The translations under genes and the position numbers were made by a program. This document shows positions 25,205 through 36,987 of a stretch of 64,000 nucleotides of DNA, piece by piece. This DNA is from Ananas comosus. Its lineage: Eukaryota > Streptophyta > Magnoliopsida > Poales > Bromeliaceae. A model generated the notes under the pieces. It saw nothing but the letters and a program-made list of their open reading frames with translations, was not told the DNA's origin and did not search any database. How positions within the stretch are numbered: position 1 is the first letter of the stretch; each line of letters begins with the position of its first letter. The stretch lies in assembly GCF_001540865.1 (NCBI RefSeq), contig NC_033642.1, positions 7,501-71,500 of the forward strand, given 5' to 3'.

Positions 25205-25309
25205 CGTGGGATTGAGCAGGATAGCCGGTCGGACTTAATCAAGGGGCAAGCGTTGGGAATCTTGGGATTGACCAGGAGAGCCGATTGGGGCTAATCAAGG
25301 GGCAAGTGT
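25205..25309 (+). repeat. Short tandem repeat, unit about 60 bp
   Basis: GGGATTGAGCAGGATAGCCG ... TTAATCAAGGGGCAAGCG is followed by GGGATTGACCAGGAGAGCCG ... CTAATCAAGGGGCAAGTG. The second copy is diverged at a few positions. Confidence 0.8.
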
Positions 25310-25564
25310 CCTTGTCAACGACCAACTAAATTCGGGTGGGTTTCTCTCTCCATAACATGCACCCAAAAGAAGCAAAAACAAAACAAAAAAAGGAAACAAG
25401 AAAAGAAAAAAGAAAAAAAGAGTGTGCAGCTCCTGTTGGATCAGAAAAAGAGGCATGCAGCGCCATGTTGAAGTCCCACGTGTCTATCGAGCAGCCAGAA
25501 GGGCGATTTCAGCGCAAGAGAGTCGATTTCTTATCTTAGCCTAATTGAAAAATAAATTTATCAA

Positions 25565-25930
25565 GAGAGTTAGAGAGATTTAATATTTTTAATATCTTAT
25601 TTCAACTGATTAAAAAAAAAATAAAATATTAAATCTCTCTAACTCTCTCTCTCTCTCCTCCCCCCACCTCTCTTCACCTCGACCCCCACCCCCACCATCC
25701 TCTAGCCTTCTCTCTCGAACTCACTCTCTCCTCCCTCTCTCGGTGGGGGAGGAGAGAGTGAGATAGAGAGAGAACCGGTGGTGGGAGGGGGAGGAGAGAG
25801 AGAGAACTAGAGAGAGATCTGGTGGGGAGGGGGAGGAGAGAGAGATAGTTAGAGAGAGAACCGGTGGAGAGAGGGGAGGGTAGAGAGAGAGAATTAGAGA
25901 AAGAAAAGTAAGTAGCCCGGAAAGAGAGAA
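25565..25930. repeat. GA/CT foldback and purine minisatellite
   Basis: A perfect 26-bp inverted repeat (AGAGAGTTAGAGAGATTTAA... near 25563-25588; its complement near 25623-25648) opens the block. A pyrimidine tract (about 25634-25740) is followed by a purine tract (about 25745-25930) made of diverged units around GGTGG.GGGAGGAGAGAGAG, recurring at about 25741, 25776, 25820 and 25861. The strands are largely complementary, so a long hairpin or triplex-type structure is possible. Confidence 0.75.
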
Positions 25931-25975
25931 AAAGATCTCTCTTAACTATCACTAAAAATAAAATTTTAACTCTTT

Positions 25976-26137
25976 TCTTTTTTCTTTTTTTTGTGAAAGA
26001 GATAGATAGCATGCTATCGATTTCATTTATTTCATTTAAAAATAAATTTAGCTGAAAATGTGAATCAATTAGAATTTGAACTTGGGTCACAGGTACCGAC
26101 CACCAAACTCTTTGCCGCTTGCTTTAGGGACGGTCGG
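25976..26137 (-). mobile_element. tRNA-type SINE, copy 2 (minus orientation)
   Basis: The reverse complement starts CCGACCGTCCCTAAAGCAAG, with A-box-like AAGCGGCAAAGAGTTTGG and B-box-like CAAGTTCAAATTC. It runs through the family core (TTCACATTTTCAGCTAAATT) to a pyrimidine run and A tail (T run at about 25976-25992). The flanks share only an imperfect AACT.TTT-like duplication. Same family as copies at 129-283 and 26554-26731. Confidence 0.82.
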
Positions 26138-26536
26138 CAACTATTTCTTTTCTTAATCAGTTGAAATGAGACTAGATTAAAAAATATTTTGAGAATAAGA
26201 CTGGATTGGTAAATATCTTTTTCACTAAGACTAGACAACAAATTCGTTCATCAAAAGAACACCTGTTGGATGTGCTTGGCCTCCTCTCACAGTTAACTTA
26301 GCCAAACTGAAAGCGATCCAACTCGATTCTCAATCAATTTCATAGTTTCTCTCCAAATCGGGTTAATCTTAGTTTAGGCCACACAAAATCATTCTGTACC
26401 ATTCACTCTCTGCTGAAAATATATATAAACACACACAGGTGCATGGAGAAATATGTAAATAGTGAATATTGTGTCTTCAATACCACAAGAGTATCTCAGA
26501 AAAAAATTAAAAATAAAACAATTTAAATCGGTTAAT

Positions 26537-26748
26537 AACATAACATCAAGTGACCGACCGTCCCTAAAGCAAGTGACAAAAGGCTTGGTGGTTGGTATCC
26601 GAGACCCAAGTTCGAATCATAACTGATTCACATTTCCAGCTAAGTTTATTTCTAAATGAAATAAACGAAACGGCTAGTGTGCTATCTATCTCTCTCAAAA
26701 AAAAAAAAGAAAAAAAAAAGAAAAAAAAAAGAACATAACATCAAGTGA
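26537..26748 (+). mobile_element. Full-length SINE, copy 3, with 17-bp target duplication
   Basis: Bases 26537-26553 and 26732-26748 are the same 17-mer (AACATAACATCAAGTGA) flanking a 178-bp element at 26554-26731. Body: CCGACCGTCCCTAAAGCAAG, A-box-like AAGTGACAAAAGG, B-box-like AAGTTCGAATC, the core TTCACATTTCCAGCTAAG, then TATCTATCTCTCTC and an A tail broken by single Gs. It encodes no protein, so LINE machinery acting in trans is inferred. It is the youngest-looking of the three full copies and sits about 0.4 kb from copy 2 in opposite orientation. Confidence 0.93.
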
Positions 26749-29465
26749 TTTTTTTCAAGTTAGCATTCTTTTTACATTAACTTGACAGATCTAATATTAA
26801 CTTTCTAAAATATTAAAATATTATTGTTAAAAATTTGTACATAAGATATTATTGGAAATTTTGATTTTGGTTAAACAAAATTCCCTACGTTTTTCCGAAG
26901 TCACATGCCGCTCTTGTCGAGATTTGTGCCGAGAGAAAAATCAGACATTGGACAGCTCAACTAGATAGCCAGAATAAATGGTGGGTCTAGAGACTCTAAG
27001 ACAGAGGAGGGTTAATTAGTTAATGAGGACACCCCGGCCGCAAGATCCCGTCTCCTCGACCGTACAGCAAACCAGGCCACGCCCACCCAGGAGGCCAAGA
27101 TCATTGCATAATTCTGAATATACATGTTTCCCCTGATCACCTATCCTTCCCATTTACATCAGAGAATCATGACGAGCACTGTGGTCCCGAATTTAATAAA
27201 AGTTTTTCATCTATTGCGGCTTTGGACGCCAACTCAGATACACTGATTACTTAGTCGCCAGTTCCTGGTGGCTCTGATAGTGACTCGACCAACAGCAGGC
27301 TATTTATTTATTTATTTCTTTTTTTCTTCGGGCATCTGATAATAATAATATTATATCGGATATGCACGTAGATTTAAAATTATTTTTAGCCACACAAATA
27401 ATTTTTAAAATCTTTCCTTGATAGCACGAATCAGATGATGTATGGAACTAAGATTATACAGAACAAGGGAAAATGAAAGATGAATCGAACCCAAAAAGAG
27501 GAGGAATAAATGTGCACGCGTGAAAGATCAGTAGTATTAACTGAATGGCCCCTTAATTTGGTAGCCTAATGCCCAGAGAGAGCATGTAGACGTGTAGTAG
27601 CAGGTCCATTGCAACACCGGAAGAAGGGGGGGGCAGAGTTGGACAACTTCCTAATCAATTATTGGACTGAAAAGTGACGAACTTCAGCCCGAAAACTGTT
27701 AAAACTTTTGGCGAATGACATCCGAATTAAAGGTGATGATGTATCGCCACAAATGCTGTTTGTGTTGTTTCCCATCAACTCCTACACGCGTTTAATTTCT
27801 AAAATTTAATGAAGTAGGGCGCATGCACTTGACCTTGCCGCGTGGGAGAAAATAAAAAAGTAATATAATAATAATAATAATAATAATAATAAATTATATG
27901 AGCTGAGGTATGTAGTTTGCCTAATATCTTGGTTCTTTGGAGAGGCCGAGGGCCACGACGCACTATAATGCGATAATGCGACAAGGCACGCCTCCCTTCC
28001 TCCTCTGCGAACATGAATTTTCCCAGATATTTTGCTATAATAAAGTTACAGCTGATCAGTAAGGTCACTGTGTTAAATTATATACAAAACGATCGAGATA
28101 TATTAACATTAACATGAGCGCCTTATCTCTTATCAGATCTATATATGGTCTCATCTTCTGTCGAGACGGATATGTAATAAAGCTATGGAAAAGATCGACG
28201 TAGTAATTGGAGAGCGTAGATTAGTTAATCCTCCACTAATAAAAACCGATCGAGCTAGCCCAGATCATATTGCCTGGACTCATAACAGTTCTTTATAAGT
28301 ACATCAATGCATGCAATTATTTTTCCCGTTTCCTAAGAAAGACAATAGCTAGTAGCCTTAGGAACTGAAACGAATAAAGACTTAATTAAGGAGTGCGCGC
28401 CCCATTCAAATGTGGGGCAGGGAGTATATATGTGTCAACCATATGATGGAACTTGAAGGCCATCTTTGTTACGAATACGCAGAAGTAGACGAATTAATTA
28501 ATTAATTAATTAATGTCGTTCTCGAGCTTCTTTATTTGAATAGAAAGGAGATTAAAAAAAAAAATCATCCGCTTGTTCCGCAATTGGTTATATAAATATA
28601 TCTTTGGATTAACATTAAAAAAAAGAAAAGAAAAAAAAGAGTACGTACTGCATCCTATATATATTCCTATGGATACTGAAAAAATGCATTAATTGTCACT
28701 GTAGAATTAATACTGATGCGTTATATAATAATAAAAATTAATGTAAAAATTTGTTCTACTTTAAAGTACATATTAATTCGCCCACGGTAGAGGGGGAGGA
28801 TCGAGCCCGTACAAGCGAGCACTAAGCGGCAAGCATAAGCAAGCAAGGCAACGAACAAAGAAGGCTAAACAGCCAGCGCGGAGGGGGACTAATTAATCCT
28901 AATCTCACGCTCCAGCTGTTTTATGTCGTTTTGCTGCACCATTCCCTGACGGATGGATGGGGACGCGTGTGGGTCGCACACCGGCCGGCCGGCCGGATGG
29001 AGCCGGAACTACTTTGCGGCCGCCACCACCGCTTTAGTTAATTTAATAATATTACATATTAGAAATAATATTTTTTAGTCAATTATTTTTTATCTTATGG
29101 TCCTATTTAAATATCCAAATAAAATATCTAATTAATGTTGACTTATTTGGCGTATATTTATATATTTATATGTTTGTAAGGTGAAAGTTTGAATTTTTTC
29201 TCTCTCTCTCTCTCACTAGTCACTACAAGATTACTTATTTTATTTCACAAATTAATTTTATTCATTTTAAATATTTGACCATATTTTCTATATAGTAAAT
29301 AACATATGCCGTTGGAATAAAATAAAAAGATATTTTGAAGAAGATGCGCAGCTGTCCAAACAGAACATATGCAAAAAATATAAATTTTTTAATATTATTT
29401 TAATATAAAACTATTAATATTATTTTTGAGTGGAATTTACTTTTAATATAAAACAGAATATATGC

Positions 29466-31930
29466 TCCAGCTGTTTGGTTCGGGGATAGGCAAAAAGTGA
29501 CTATTCTGATAATAGGTATAAATTGAGGTATAAGCGGGGATTAGATCAATTTTGCGTTTGGATGAAAATTGGGTAATTCTTAGGAATAAGAAAAATAGCA
29601 TATGGTTAGGTGATGTGGAATAAGAATTAAAGTGGGTAGTTATAAATAAAAAATAATGATATTACCCTTCTTATTATATTTAATTTTGAATTTTTATATT
29701 ATATATATTTTTAAATTTTTTCAGAAAGAATAGGAGTGGGAACAATTAATAAAAATAATTTATAATAATAAATTTATAATTTTGATAATAATAAATTTTT
29801 TAATAAATTTATAATATTTTTATTAAATTTATAATTTTTAAAATTCTACTTAAATTTAAATTTAATAAAAAATAATATTTTATAATATTTAAATATAATT
29901 TATTATAAAATGTATTATAATATTTAATATTTAAATATAAAAAATATGTATTAATATAGTACAATTAATAATTTTATAATAAAAATAGTATATTATAATA
30001 TATAACATATTATATTTATATAATTTAATTTTAATTTAATTTATAATTTTAATAAAGTTTGAAACTAAACATTGAAATAGCACTATTCCATCAAAATGGT
30101 GGAATAATAAATCCCAAGCTATTCCGGGATAGTCGGGAATAGCAAGGTTTGACCGGAATAAAATATTCCGGTCAAAAATTATTTCGTTTGACGGAATAGC
30201 GGAGATAACTTTCGTTATGCCCGCTTATACCGCCAACCAAACGGAGTCCTAAAATATAGGTGTAAAGACAACACCTTAGTCTCTGTATGGCTAAGGTTTA
30301 CTCACTAATCTTGTCATATTTTTGTAGCTAAAAAAATATTTTAAATTTTAAAACCTTGAATTTAAAGATATAAAATTTATGTTTTTGTAAAGAGTGTATA
30401 AATTGCTTCTTTTTTTTATTTTTTCTATGGATTATAAGTATGGTAAAGAAGTAAAATACAATCGTGGTGATGGTTTCTACCTTTGGCTTAGTTGTACTAT
30501 ACTACTACCGTACTTCATAAAGATTTTTCACTTTGGCAGTATTTGGTTCAGGAACAAGAGGGAGAATAAGCTTTTATTTCCCCCTTTATTCCCAAATGTA
30601 GTATTTGATACCCGAGAATAGTAGTTTTTGAATTTCTGAAATAAACTGGTATAAGGCTGGAATTACTATTCCATATTTTCTTAGAACAAGCTTGTTCCCA
30701 GGTGGGATAATTAAAGTCAAATTTCATTTTAATTATGATATTAAATCATTAATTAATCTAATTAATATATTTACATCATTATATATTCTTTAAACAATAA
30801 AATAATTAATTAATTTATTATTTATAATTAATTATTAATAATTTGATGTATTTCTTCATAAACTAATTTTTATATTGATTAACCATTAATATTTCTATTA
30901 ATCTAATTAATTTTTTTTACAAGTTATCTATCTAAAATAATTTATTAACTAATTAAAAATTAAATTATTCTGTATACTTAATTAATATATATATATATAT
31001 ATAGAACTAGGCTACTATACTATCGGTAGCACGGAGCGCTCCGTGCTACCAAGTTGTTTTCGATGATGCGGCTTCCAAATCGACGATCGGCTCCGTAGAA
31101 CCTTGATCTCACTATTAAGAGTATTTTAGAAACTAAATTCATAATCTTTCGATATCATTTTACTATCAATCAAGTAGTCTAAACTGAACGGCTGAAAATA
31201 AAAATCTCATGAAAAATTGAATGATAAGATTTAAATTCACAGATCACAGATATACTGATCTTACTCTAAATAGTAAAGAATTTTCTATAAAAAAATTTTC
31301 AATCGGCATTGGATGTTTCACCGTTAAACTCACAAACACACCCAACACCTCGGCCATTAAAATTTGTCATTTGAATCTTTTGATCACTTAACAGTCCAAC
31401 AGATGGAAAAATCTGAAATTTTGTTTCCAAACTACTTTAATAGTGTAGATCAAGTCCTAACCGGAGCCGATCGGTCGAGTTGAAGCCGCATCATCCGAAT
31501 ATACAACTTGGTACTACGGGAGCGGCATCGCGTGCTAGCGGCCCCCGCGCCGCCGCCCGCCGCGCGGCCCCCGATAGCATAGTACCGGACTCTATAGTTA
31601 TATATATATATAATATATATATATATATAATGATATACGATAATATATATTTTTTTTTTCCATTATCCTTATACAATTGATTATTAGTTTATTAAATTAT
31701 TTTTAAGTAATATTTTAATGTTAATTAATTAGATAAAATAATTTTAATTTAAAATTATAACTCTTATTTTTTTTGTTCCAATCTAACCATCCAAACATTA
31801 TTTATCTTATTCCTAGGAACAACCCAATTTTCATCCAAACGAAAAATTAGTCTAATTCATGCTTATATCTGAACTTGTATCTATTTATGAAATAAGCAGT
31901 TCTTATTTATACTGAACCAAACACAGCCTT
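29466..31930. mobile_element. Nested AT-rich terminal-inverted-repeat elements
   Basis: Sequence at 29466-29640 (CTGTTTGGTTCGG ... GCGTTTGGATGAAAATTGGG) reappears in inverse orientation at about 31750-31925, so the pair may be the roughly 175-bp ends of one 2.46-kb element or of two members. Other GTTTGGTTC-type ends occur near 30230-30242 (complement) and 30539. No transposase is seen; the interior is nearly all A/T. The element at 31003-31593 is inserted in a TA tract inside. Confidence 0.55.
31003..31593. mobile_element. Terminal-inverted-repeat element in a TA tract (A)
   Basis: The left end AGAACTAGGCTACTATACTA pairs with the right end (complement AGAGTCCGGTACTATGCTAT). Pairing resumes inward over CCAAGTTGT.TTTCG.ATGA and TGCGGCTTC.A.CGA then GATCGGCTCCG. 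TA repeats flank both sides. A GC-rich insert (about 31520-31575) lies near the right end. No coding frame is seen. Confidence 0.75.
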
Positions 31931-31982
31931 TGTATATTGTAATATTTTTTTGTTCAGATACACTACTCAATTATTATTTTTT

Positions 31983-32212
31983 GAACTAGGCTATTATATT
32001 ATTAATAGCACAAAGTCCTTAGTACTATTAAGTTTTCGATCTTTGGATGAATGAATGTGGGGTTAAGATTACAGTGATCCTCTAGGATTGAGTGGGTAGT
32101 TGGTTGAATAGTATAATCTAACGGATGGAAATGAGTAAAGGGGTAAATTTAACGGCAAAAAACTTGATAATATTAAGTGCTTGGTGCTATTGATAGCATA
32201 GTAGCCGGACTC
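31983..32212. mobile_element. Terminal-inverted-repeat element, short relative of A
   Basis: The left end GAACTAGGCTATTATATTAT and the right end (complement GAGTCCGGCTACTATGCTAT) match the ends of the 31003-31593 element. The interior (CTTTGGATGAATGAATGTGG) resembles sequence in CYP707A intron 2. Length about 230 bp; no coding frame. Confidence 0.7.
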
Positions 32213-32999
32213 GTTTTTTTTTTTTTTTTCAATTCTTACATTATAAGTAACAAACTTATAATTTTCTATAAAACTATTAAAAAATACTGATTAAAATTGG
32301 TAGAGCATATATTTAGCTCATTTTAAAATAAAAAAAAATAAAATACATTAAAACTAATTAAAAAATAATTTGATGGAATCTTTCAATTAGCTAGTCTCTC
32401 ATGAAGATTTACTTTAATTTTTTTTTTCCACTATTTAGCCGGTGTCTCTTAATGAAGATCTTAAATTTTATCTAACAATAAAAATAAAAATAGTACGAGA
32501 TGGATGAGGAAAAAAAAAAGCACGAGATTGAAGAATAAAAATAAATATAATACATAACATAAAATTAATAAAATATAATAATATGTTTTTATAAAAATAC
32601 AATATATAATAGTAAATTAAGATGGTATTAAAATTAATAGTGTATCAGAGTATAATTTAGTCTTGATATTTTTGGGGCGCTTGAGTTTGAGGCAGACATT
32701 AATTGGATTATTTGGCTATGTGTTATACGCAATGCAAGCGGTGATTGTGTATCGTAAGTTTATTAAACTATTCTAAAAATACGTGTTGGTAAAAAGGACG
32801 TATCCATCGTGTTAAGGGCTAAGACAAAACACTCGCGGACTTCGATTTTACTCAATTCATCTGAACACAGAATTTATTGTTAGGTCTCTTTTCGTTAGGT
32901 TTTTTGTGAATTATATTCCTACTCAACTTATTAAATTCATCCAATCTAATTTATTGGTCTCCTGTATTTATTGTTACGGGATAAAAAATTAGACCCATT

Positions 33000-35900
33000 T
33001 TTGCTTAATAATAAATAGCCAACAGCGGTGTGTGCGGCAGAGGCGCGTGTGAGTGTGGCCAACCGCGCGTCTGAGGTGCGGCGAGCAGCGCAGGGGTATG
33101 GTCATGGGAGAGCCAGACCAGCATTGTTCAGTTGGCCTTTCATTTGTCCTTACACGCACATCCCGCGGAGCAAATCAATACTCCGTTGCCTCTCTCGTCG
33201 TTGCCATCCAAATTGACCGTCCCATTCTGATGCGCCCTTTGAGAAAGAGGATAAAAATAAAAAAAATAAAAAAACAGAATTAAACCGTTCCACTCAATCA
33301 CATAATTTTATCTTAATATAAGGATAAAAGTTATCATTTAAATATTGTTCTAAAATTCAGAATTATTATATTGGTCCGATAACATGATAAGTTCTTCTAT
33401 AAAGACAACTGCTTTAAAAGCAACCGCCGCATCTTACTGTGTTTTATGATAATTTTGCTTCACGGAGATCAGTCAGGCAAATACAAAAAGATAACAGAGC
33501 AAATATTGACCATTGAAGTTAGCCGACCAGAAAATCAGCATCAACCATTGGGAGGGGGGGCATTTGATCAGCGCTACATTGACCTGCAATCTGCATACAG
33601 CTCAGTCGAATTATATTCCAATCCAGTCTGACTTCCCTTTCACAATCTACAGCGTCTCGAATGGACAACGTTGACATAACCTCTTACTTTTCTTCTTTTG
33701 TTGTATGCATGCAGCATCGCGTTGCTTTTTGAAATTTTGAAGTACCAATGTTTAGTCCTAATCCTCAGCAGTATTAGTCGTCAACAAATTGCTTAACAAA
33801 TGTGTTACGGAGAGAGCGAACACCATTCATTCCGCGAAGGAATTCTTTTTTTTTTTGAGAAAAAAATCCGCGAAGGAATTCATTCTACTAGGTAAACTGG
33901 CCTGCGGTTTCTGTGGCGGGGGTTTTCAGCTAGGTATCAAAAGATAGGTATCCTTTGCATGAGTGGGTGTTAGCGTTGATTCTGCTCCCTCTTTGCTATA
34001 TAGTCGCTGTCCTCACACCTAAAGGTAAACCACCAAGGGGCCATGCATCTGTGTTTTATGCTAATAGAATGGACTAGCTGATCCGATCGATATGCTGGTC
34101 AGCAATTAATTGAGACTACCTTTTTATCAAATAATTATAGTACTGGAACCATATATGTCTCTTTACTTAAAAATTCCATTCGCAAGCTAATGTTTCTTTG
34201 CTAATGGGCGATCTCGTACTAGATATAGCGCGCGGGAATATTTTGTCCAGCTGACCCAAAAGGACTGAAATAGTAAATTAAAGAAAATGACTAAAGTAAG
34301 GTTTGAGGGATGGTGTTGATAATAGTGGCTGAGGTGGAAAGCTTTTCTTCTTTTCTTTTCTTTTTTTGGGGGGGCGGGGGGGGGGGGATTTGGAAAGATG
34401 ACTCTGTCCGCATTAGTTTAATGTTGAATCCAACCCTACTTAATCTTAATAAACAAGGACAATATAAGAAATAACAAATGAAAATAGTACGGCTAAAAAT
34501 GTTTTTTTTAGTCCTGTTAGTAAAGGACGGTGGTAACATTTACAAGAATAGGAGTTGCTGTTAACGCTTATTAATTGGACTTGATCAGAGGTGGACATGG
34601 CGAGCAAGTTCGTTAAGATTATATATAGGTGCTTCGGTTTCGACCTTGTAAAATTGGAAGTAAAATTGTTTGCAAATACGAGGACTGAAAGAGCCCCTAC
34701 TAATCACCAATGACATGACATTAATACAATTACAATTGCCTTAATTACGTGAGTTCAGAGTTCAGCTATGGTCTCTAAATACAGTAAAATTTGATGTTAT
34801 ACAAAACACTCGGAAGCGCCAGCAAGGCGAACCCTGTAACTTTTGATGAGATCAAGGACCCCTGCATACAGAGAGCTGCAGAGAGCATGGTCGGACTTGG
34901 GCTTTTTTATTATAATCATCATTATTATTATTACTAATTATGAAGTAATAAAAGCTTAACTCTGGGGGAAATTGAGAGGTTGCCGTTGAATTAGATAGAA
35001 TATATATTTATATATATATGTAAGTTTATGATGTTTGTTGTTTTTCAGTGGAAGGTGCTTTAATTACCAGGCTGGCTTTGAAGGAGGAGGAGGAGGAGGC
35101 CCAAGTGCGCGGGATCCGTCTGTTTCCCCTGGGCCAAAGGGATGGGCCCCACAGTCACTCGGTCCAAGGTCCGACCGACCAAGGATTAATTAATGTAGTA
35201 AACAATGATAATATCCCTGGCCTTTTTCCAGCTTTGGAAACAGTAACAAGTCCCCGTGCATGAACGTACAGTTGTGCTCCCCTGGATCCGATACCTCCAC
35301 CTCCACCTCCACCTCCACCGGTAGTTTTTTAATTGAATTTAAGTAATTAATTAGTTAAATTAATTAATTAATTATCTCTCAATATGCTCCCAGCTGACCC
35401 ATCGATCCATCCCTCCACTGCTTTTCAAGATTTGCTTGAATCGATCTCTTTGCCACTCCCAACAAATTAAATATCTTCGCACTAACTATCTTAATTATAT
35501 TATATTATATATCCAGCACACATATATAAATAAGTAAATATATACATATATATATATATATATAAAATATATAATATAAAATTAAATTAACTGCAGATTG
35601 AGGAGATCATCGAACTAGCTTGGACCCTCCACTCGTGCTCGGCGAGGGCTCTGTGTTTGTGCGTTCGCACGGCTGGGATGCTGGATTCCCTGATTGGATC
35701 CCATCGCCATCGATTTTTGCGCAGTGTTAATTAGCAAGTTTAATTTGCAGTTAAAAATTAATTAGTATATATCCAGCTATATATATACGTTTATACATAT
35801 ACACGTATATACAATAAATATCGTAGCTTTTGGCGTTTGGGATAATCATTGTGCTCATGGGTCGCACTCGGCTAGCTACGTGATTTGTTATTATACGGTC

Positions 35901-36800
35901 ACGAATGAAGAAGGTTTGTCTTTTTCGGGCACATTGCCCTCAGTCAAGGGCATAACGCGCTGATCTATATATGTGTCTCCTTGCTAGAGCAGAGTTTCGC
36001 CATCTTTAATTGTTTTATATATATATATACACACAATAGATGATCCAAAACTATGTACGATTTTAATTATTATATATATATATGCAATTGATTAATGTGG
36101 TTGCCAGCTAATTAAGATTATTATATTTGGGGTTGTCAGAATTTTAACAAAATTGAGAATTTTTTGTCCCTGATATCCGTCTTCTGTATTTTGCTTGCAT
36201 GCACGTACGCAGGCTAGAATTGAGGAAATTAATTTTTGCAGAAAAAAATAAATAACTGGGCCTTGGAAGTATATATGTAAGGTGTGTCTATTTTTCCTTG
36301 GTATTCTTTTTCTATTTATAATATATTTTATTTTAATTGAATTTGCATTTTAATTTATCCAACTTGAGAGAGGCGCGTTCATACACCGCACCTTAATTAC
36401 TTTCAAAGCCCATAGGAGTGATATAAATAAGAAGCTTCCTTTCGTTTGGTACTGGAAAGTTTATATGCAAGAATCAGATCAACTATCTTCTCACAAGCGA
36501 ACCGAACAAACTATATATTTTCATGTAGTCTTATTTCGCTAATAATTATATATGCTCTGTAAGCAATGGCTTTCTCAATCCTCATTTATTCTCATTCACA
36601 ACTTCCTGCTATCTCTGCTATCTCCAAGTGACGTGAGATATCGACCCGGCCTAATAGTATTAATAATTTGTTAGATCAATCATTGGCCCGAAAAGTTTAT
36701 GTCCAATTATTATTAGTATTGAAATCTCGATTCTATTATGTAATCTTATCCATAATAATTCTTTATCTAGCTATCTAATGATGGACTACTGGGGCATTAT
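33000..36800. other. Gene-free stretch; simple repeats only
   Basis: A GC-richer block at about 33020-33230 has an open frame without recognisable similarity. A G run (34367-34387), CCACCT repeats (about 35296-35320) and several TA tracts (35540-35565, 36019-36030, 36072-36083) are present. The tail-only insertion at 33831-33881 is listed separately. No exon, tRNA or microRNA precursor was recognised by eye. Confidence 0.45.
33831..33881 (-). mobile_element. Tail-only SINE-like insertion with 15-bp duplication
   Basis: Bases 33831-33845 and 33867-33881 are the same 15-mer (TCCGCGAAGGAATTC) around a 21-bp insert of T run, GAGA, A run. The reverse complement ends CTCAAAAAAAAAAA, like the SINE 3' terminus. 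It is a second example of the event seen at 20053-20101. Confidence 0.65.
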
Positions 36801-36809
36801 AGGTGCAGT

Positions 36810-36987
36810 GTATATATGATCCGTGGGTTTAGCGTATGGGCATGGGTTAGCGGAGACATGCTATGCTTGAGAGCATGCGGTGACTAAGTTAACTAGTTGT
36901 ATATATGATCCGTGGGTTTAGCGTATGGGCATGGGTTAGCGGAGACATGCTATGCTTGAGAGCATGCGGTGACTAAGTTAACTAGTT
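36810..36987 (+). repeat. Exact 89-bp tandem duplication
   Basis: Bases 36810-36898 and 36899-36987 are identical by eye over 89 positions, running from GTATATATGATCCGTGGG to TAAGTTAACTAGTT. Each unit contains a small hairpin (CATGCT ... AGCATG). The lack of differences suggests a very recent duplication or an assembly duplication. No gene is involved. Confidence 0.93.

Larger units (their letters stand above)
24620..29460. other. Gene-free, repeat-bearing DNA upstream of CYP707A
   Basis: Apart from the tandem repeat, GA/CT foldback and SINEs listed separately, only simple sequence is seen: an AAT-type run near 27865-27893, an ATTA run near 28492-28514, GGCC repeats near 28982-28996, and CT or A tracts. 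No splice-supported coding exon or RNA gene was recognised on either strand. Confidence 0.5.

Noticed and set aside
25674..26090. 138-codon minus-strand frame rich in Leu/Ser/Pro
   Set aside because: Translation of the GA/CT minisatellite and SINE copy 2.
33028..33283. GC-rich open frames
   Set aside because: Two overlapping frames equally open, no similarity recognised, no promoter or splice context.
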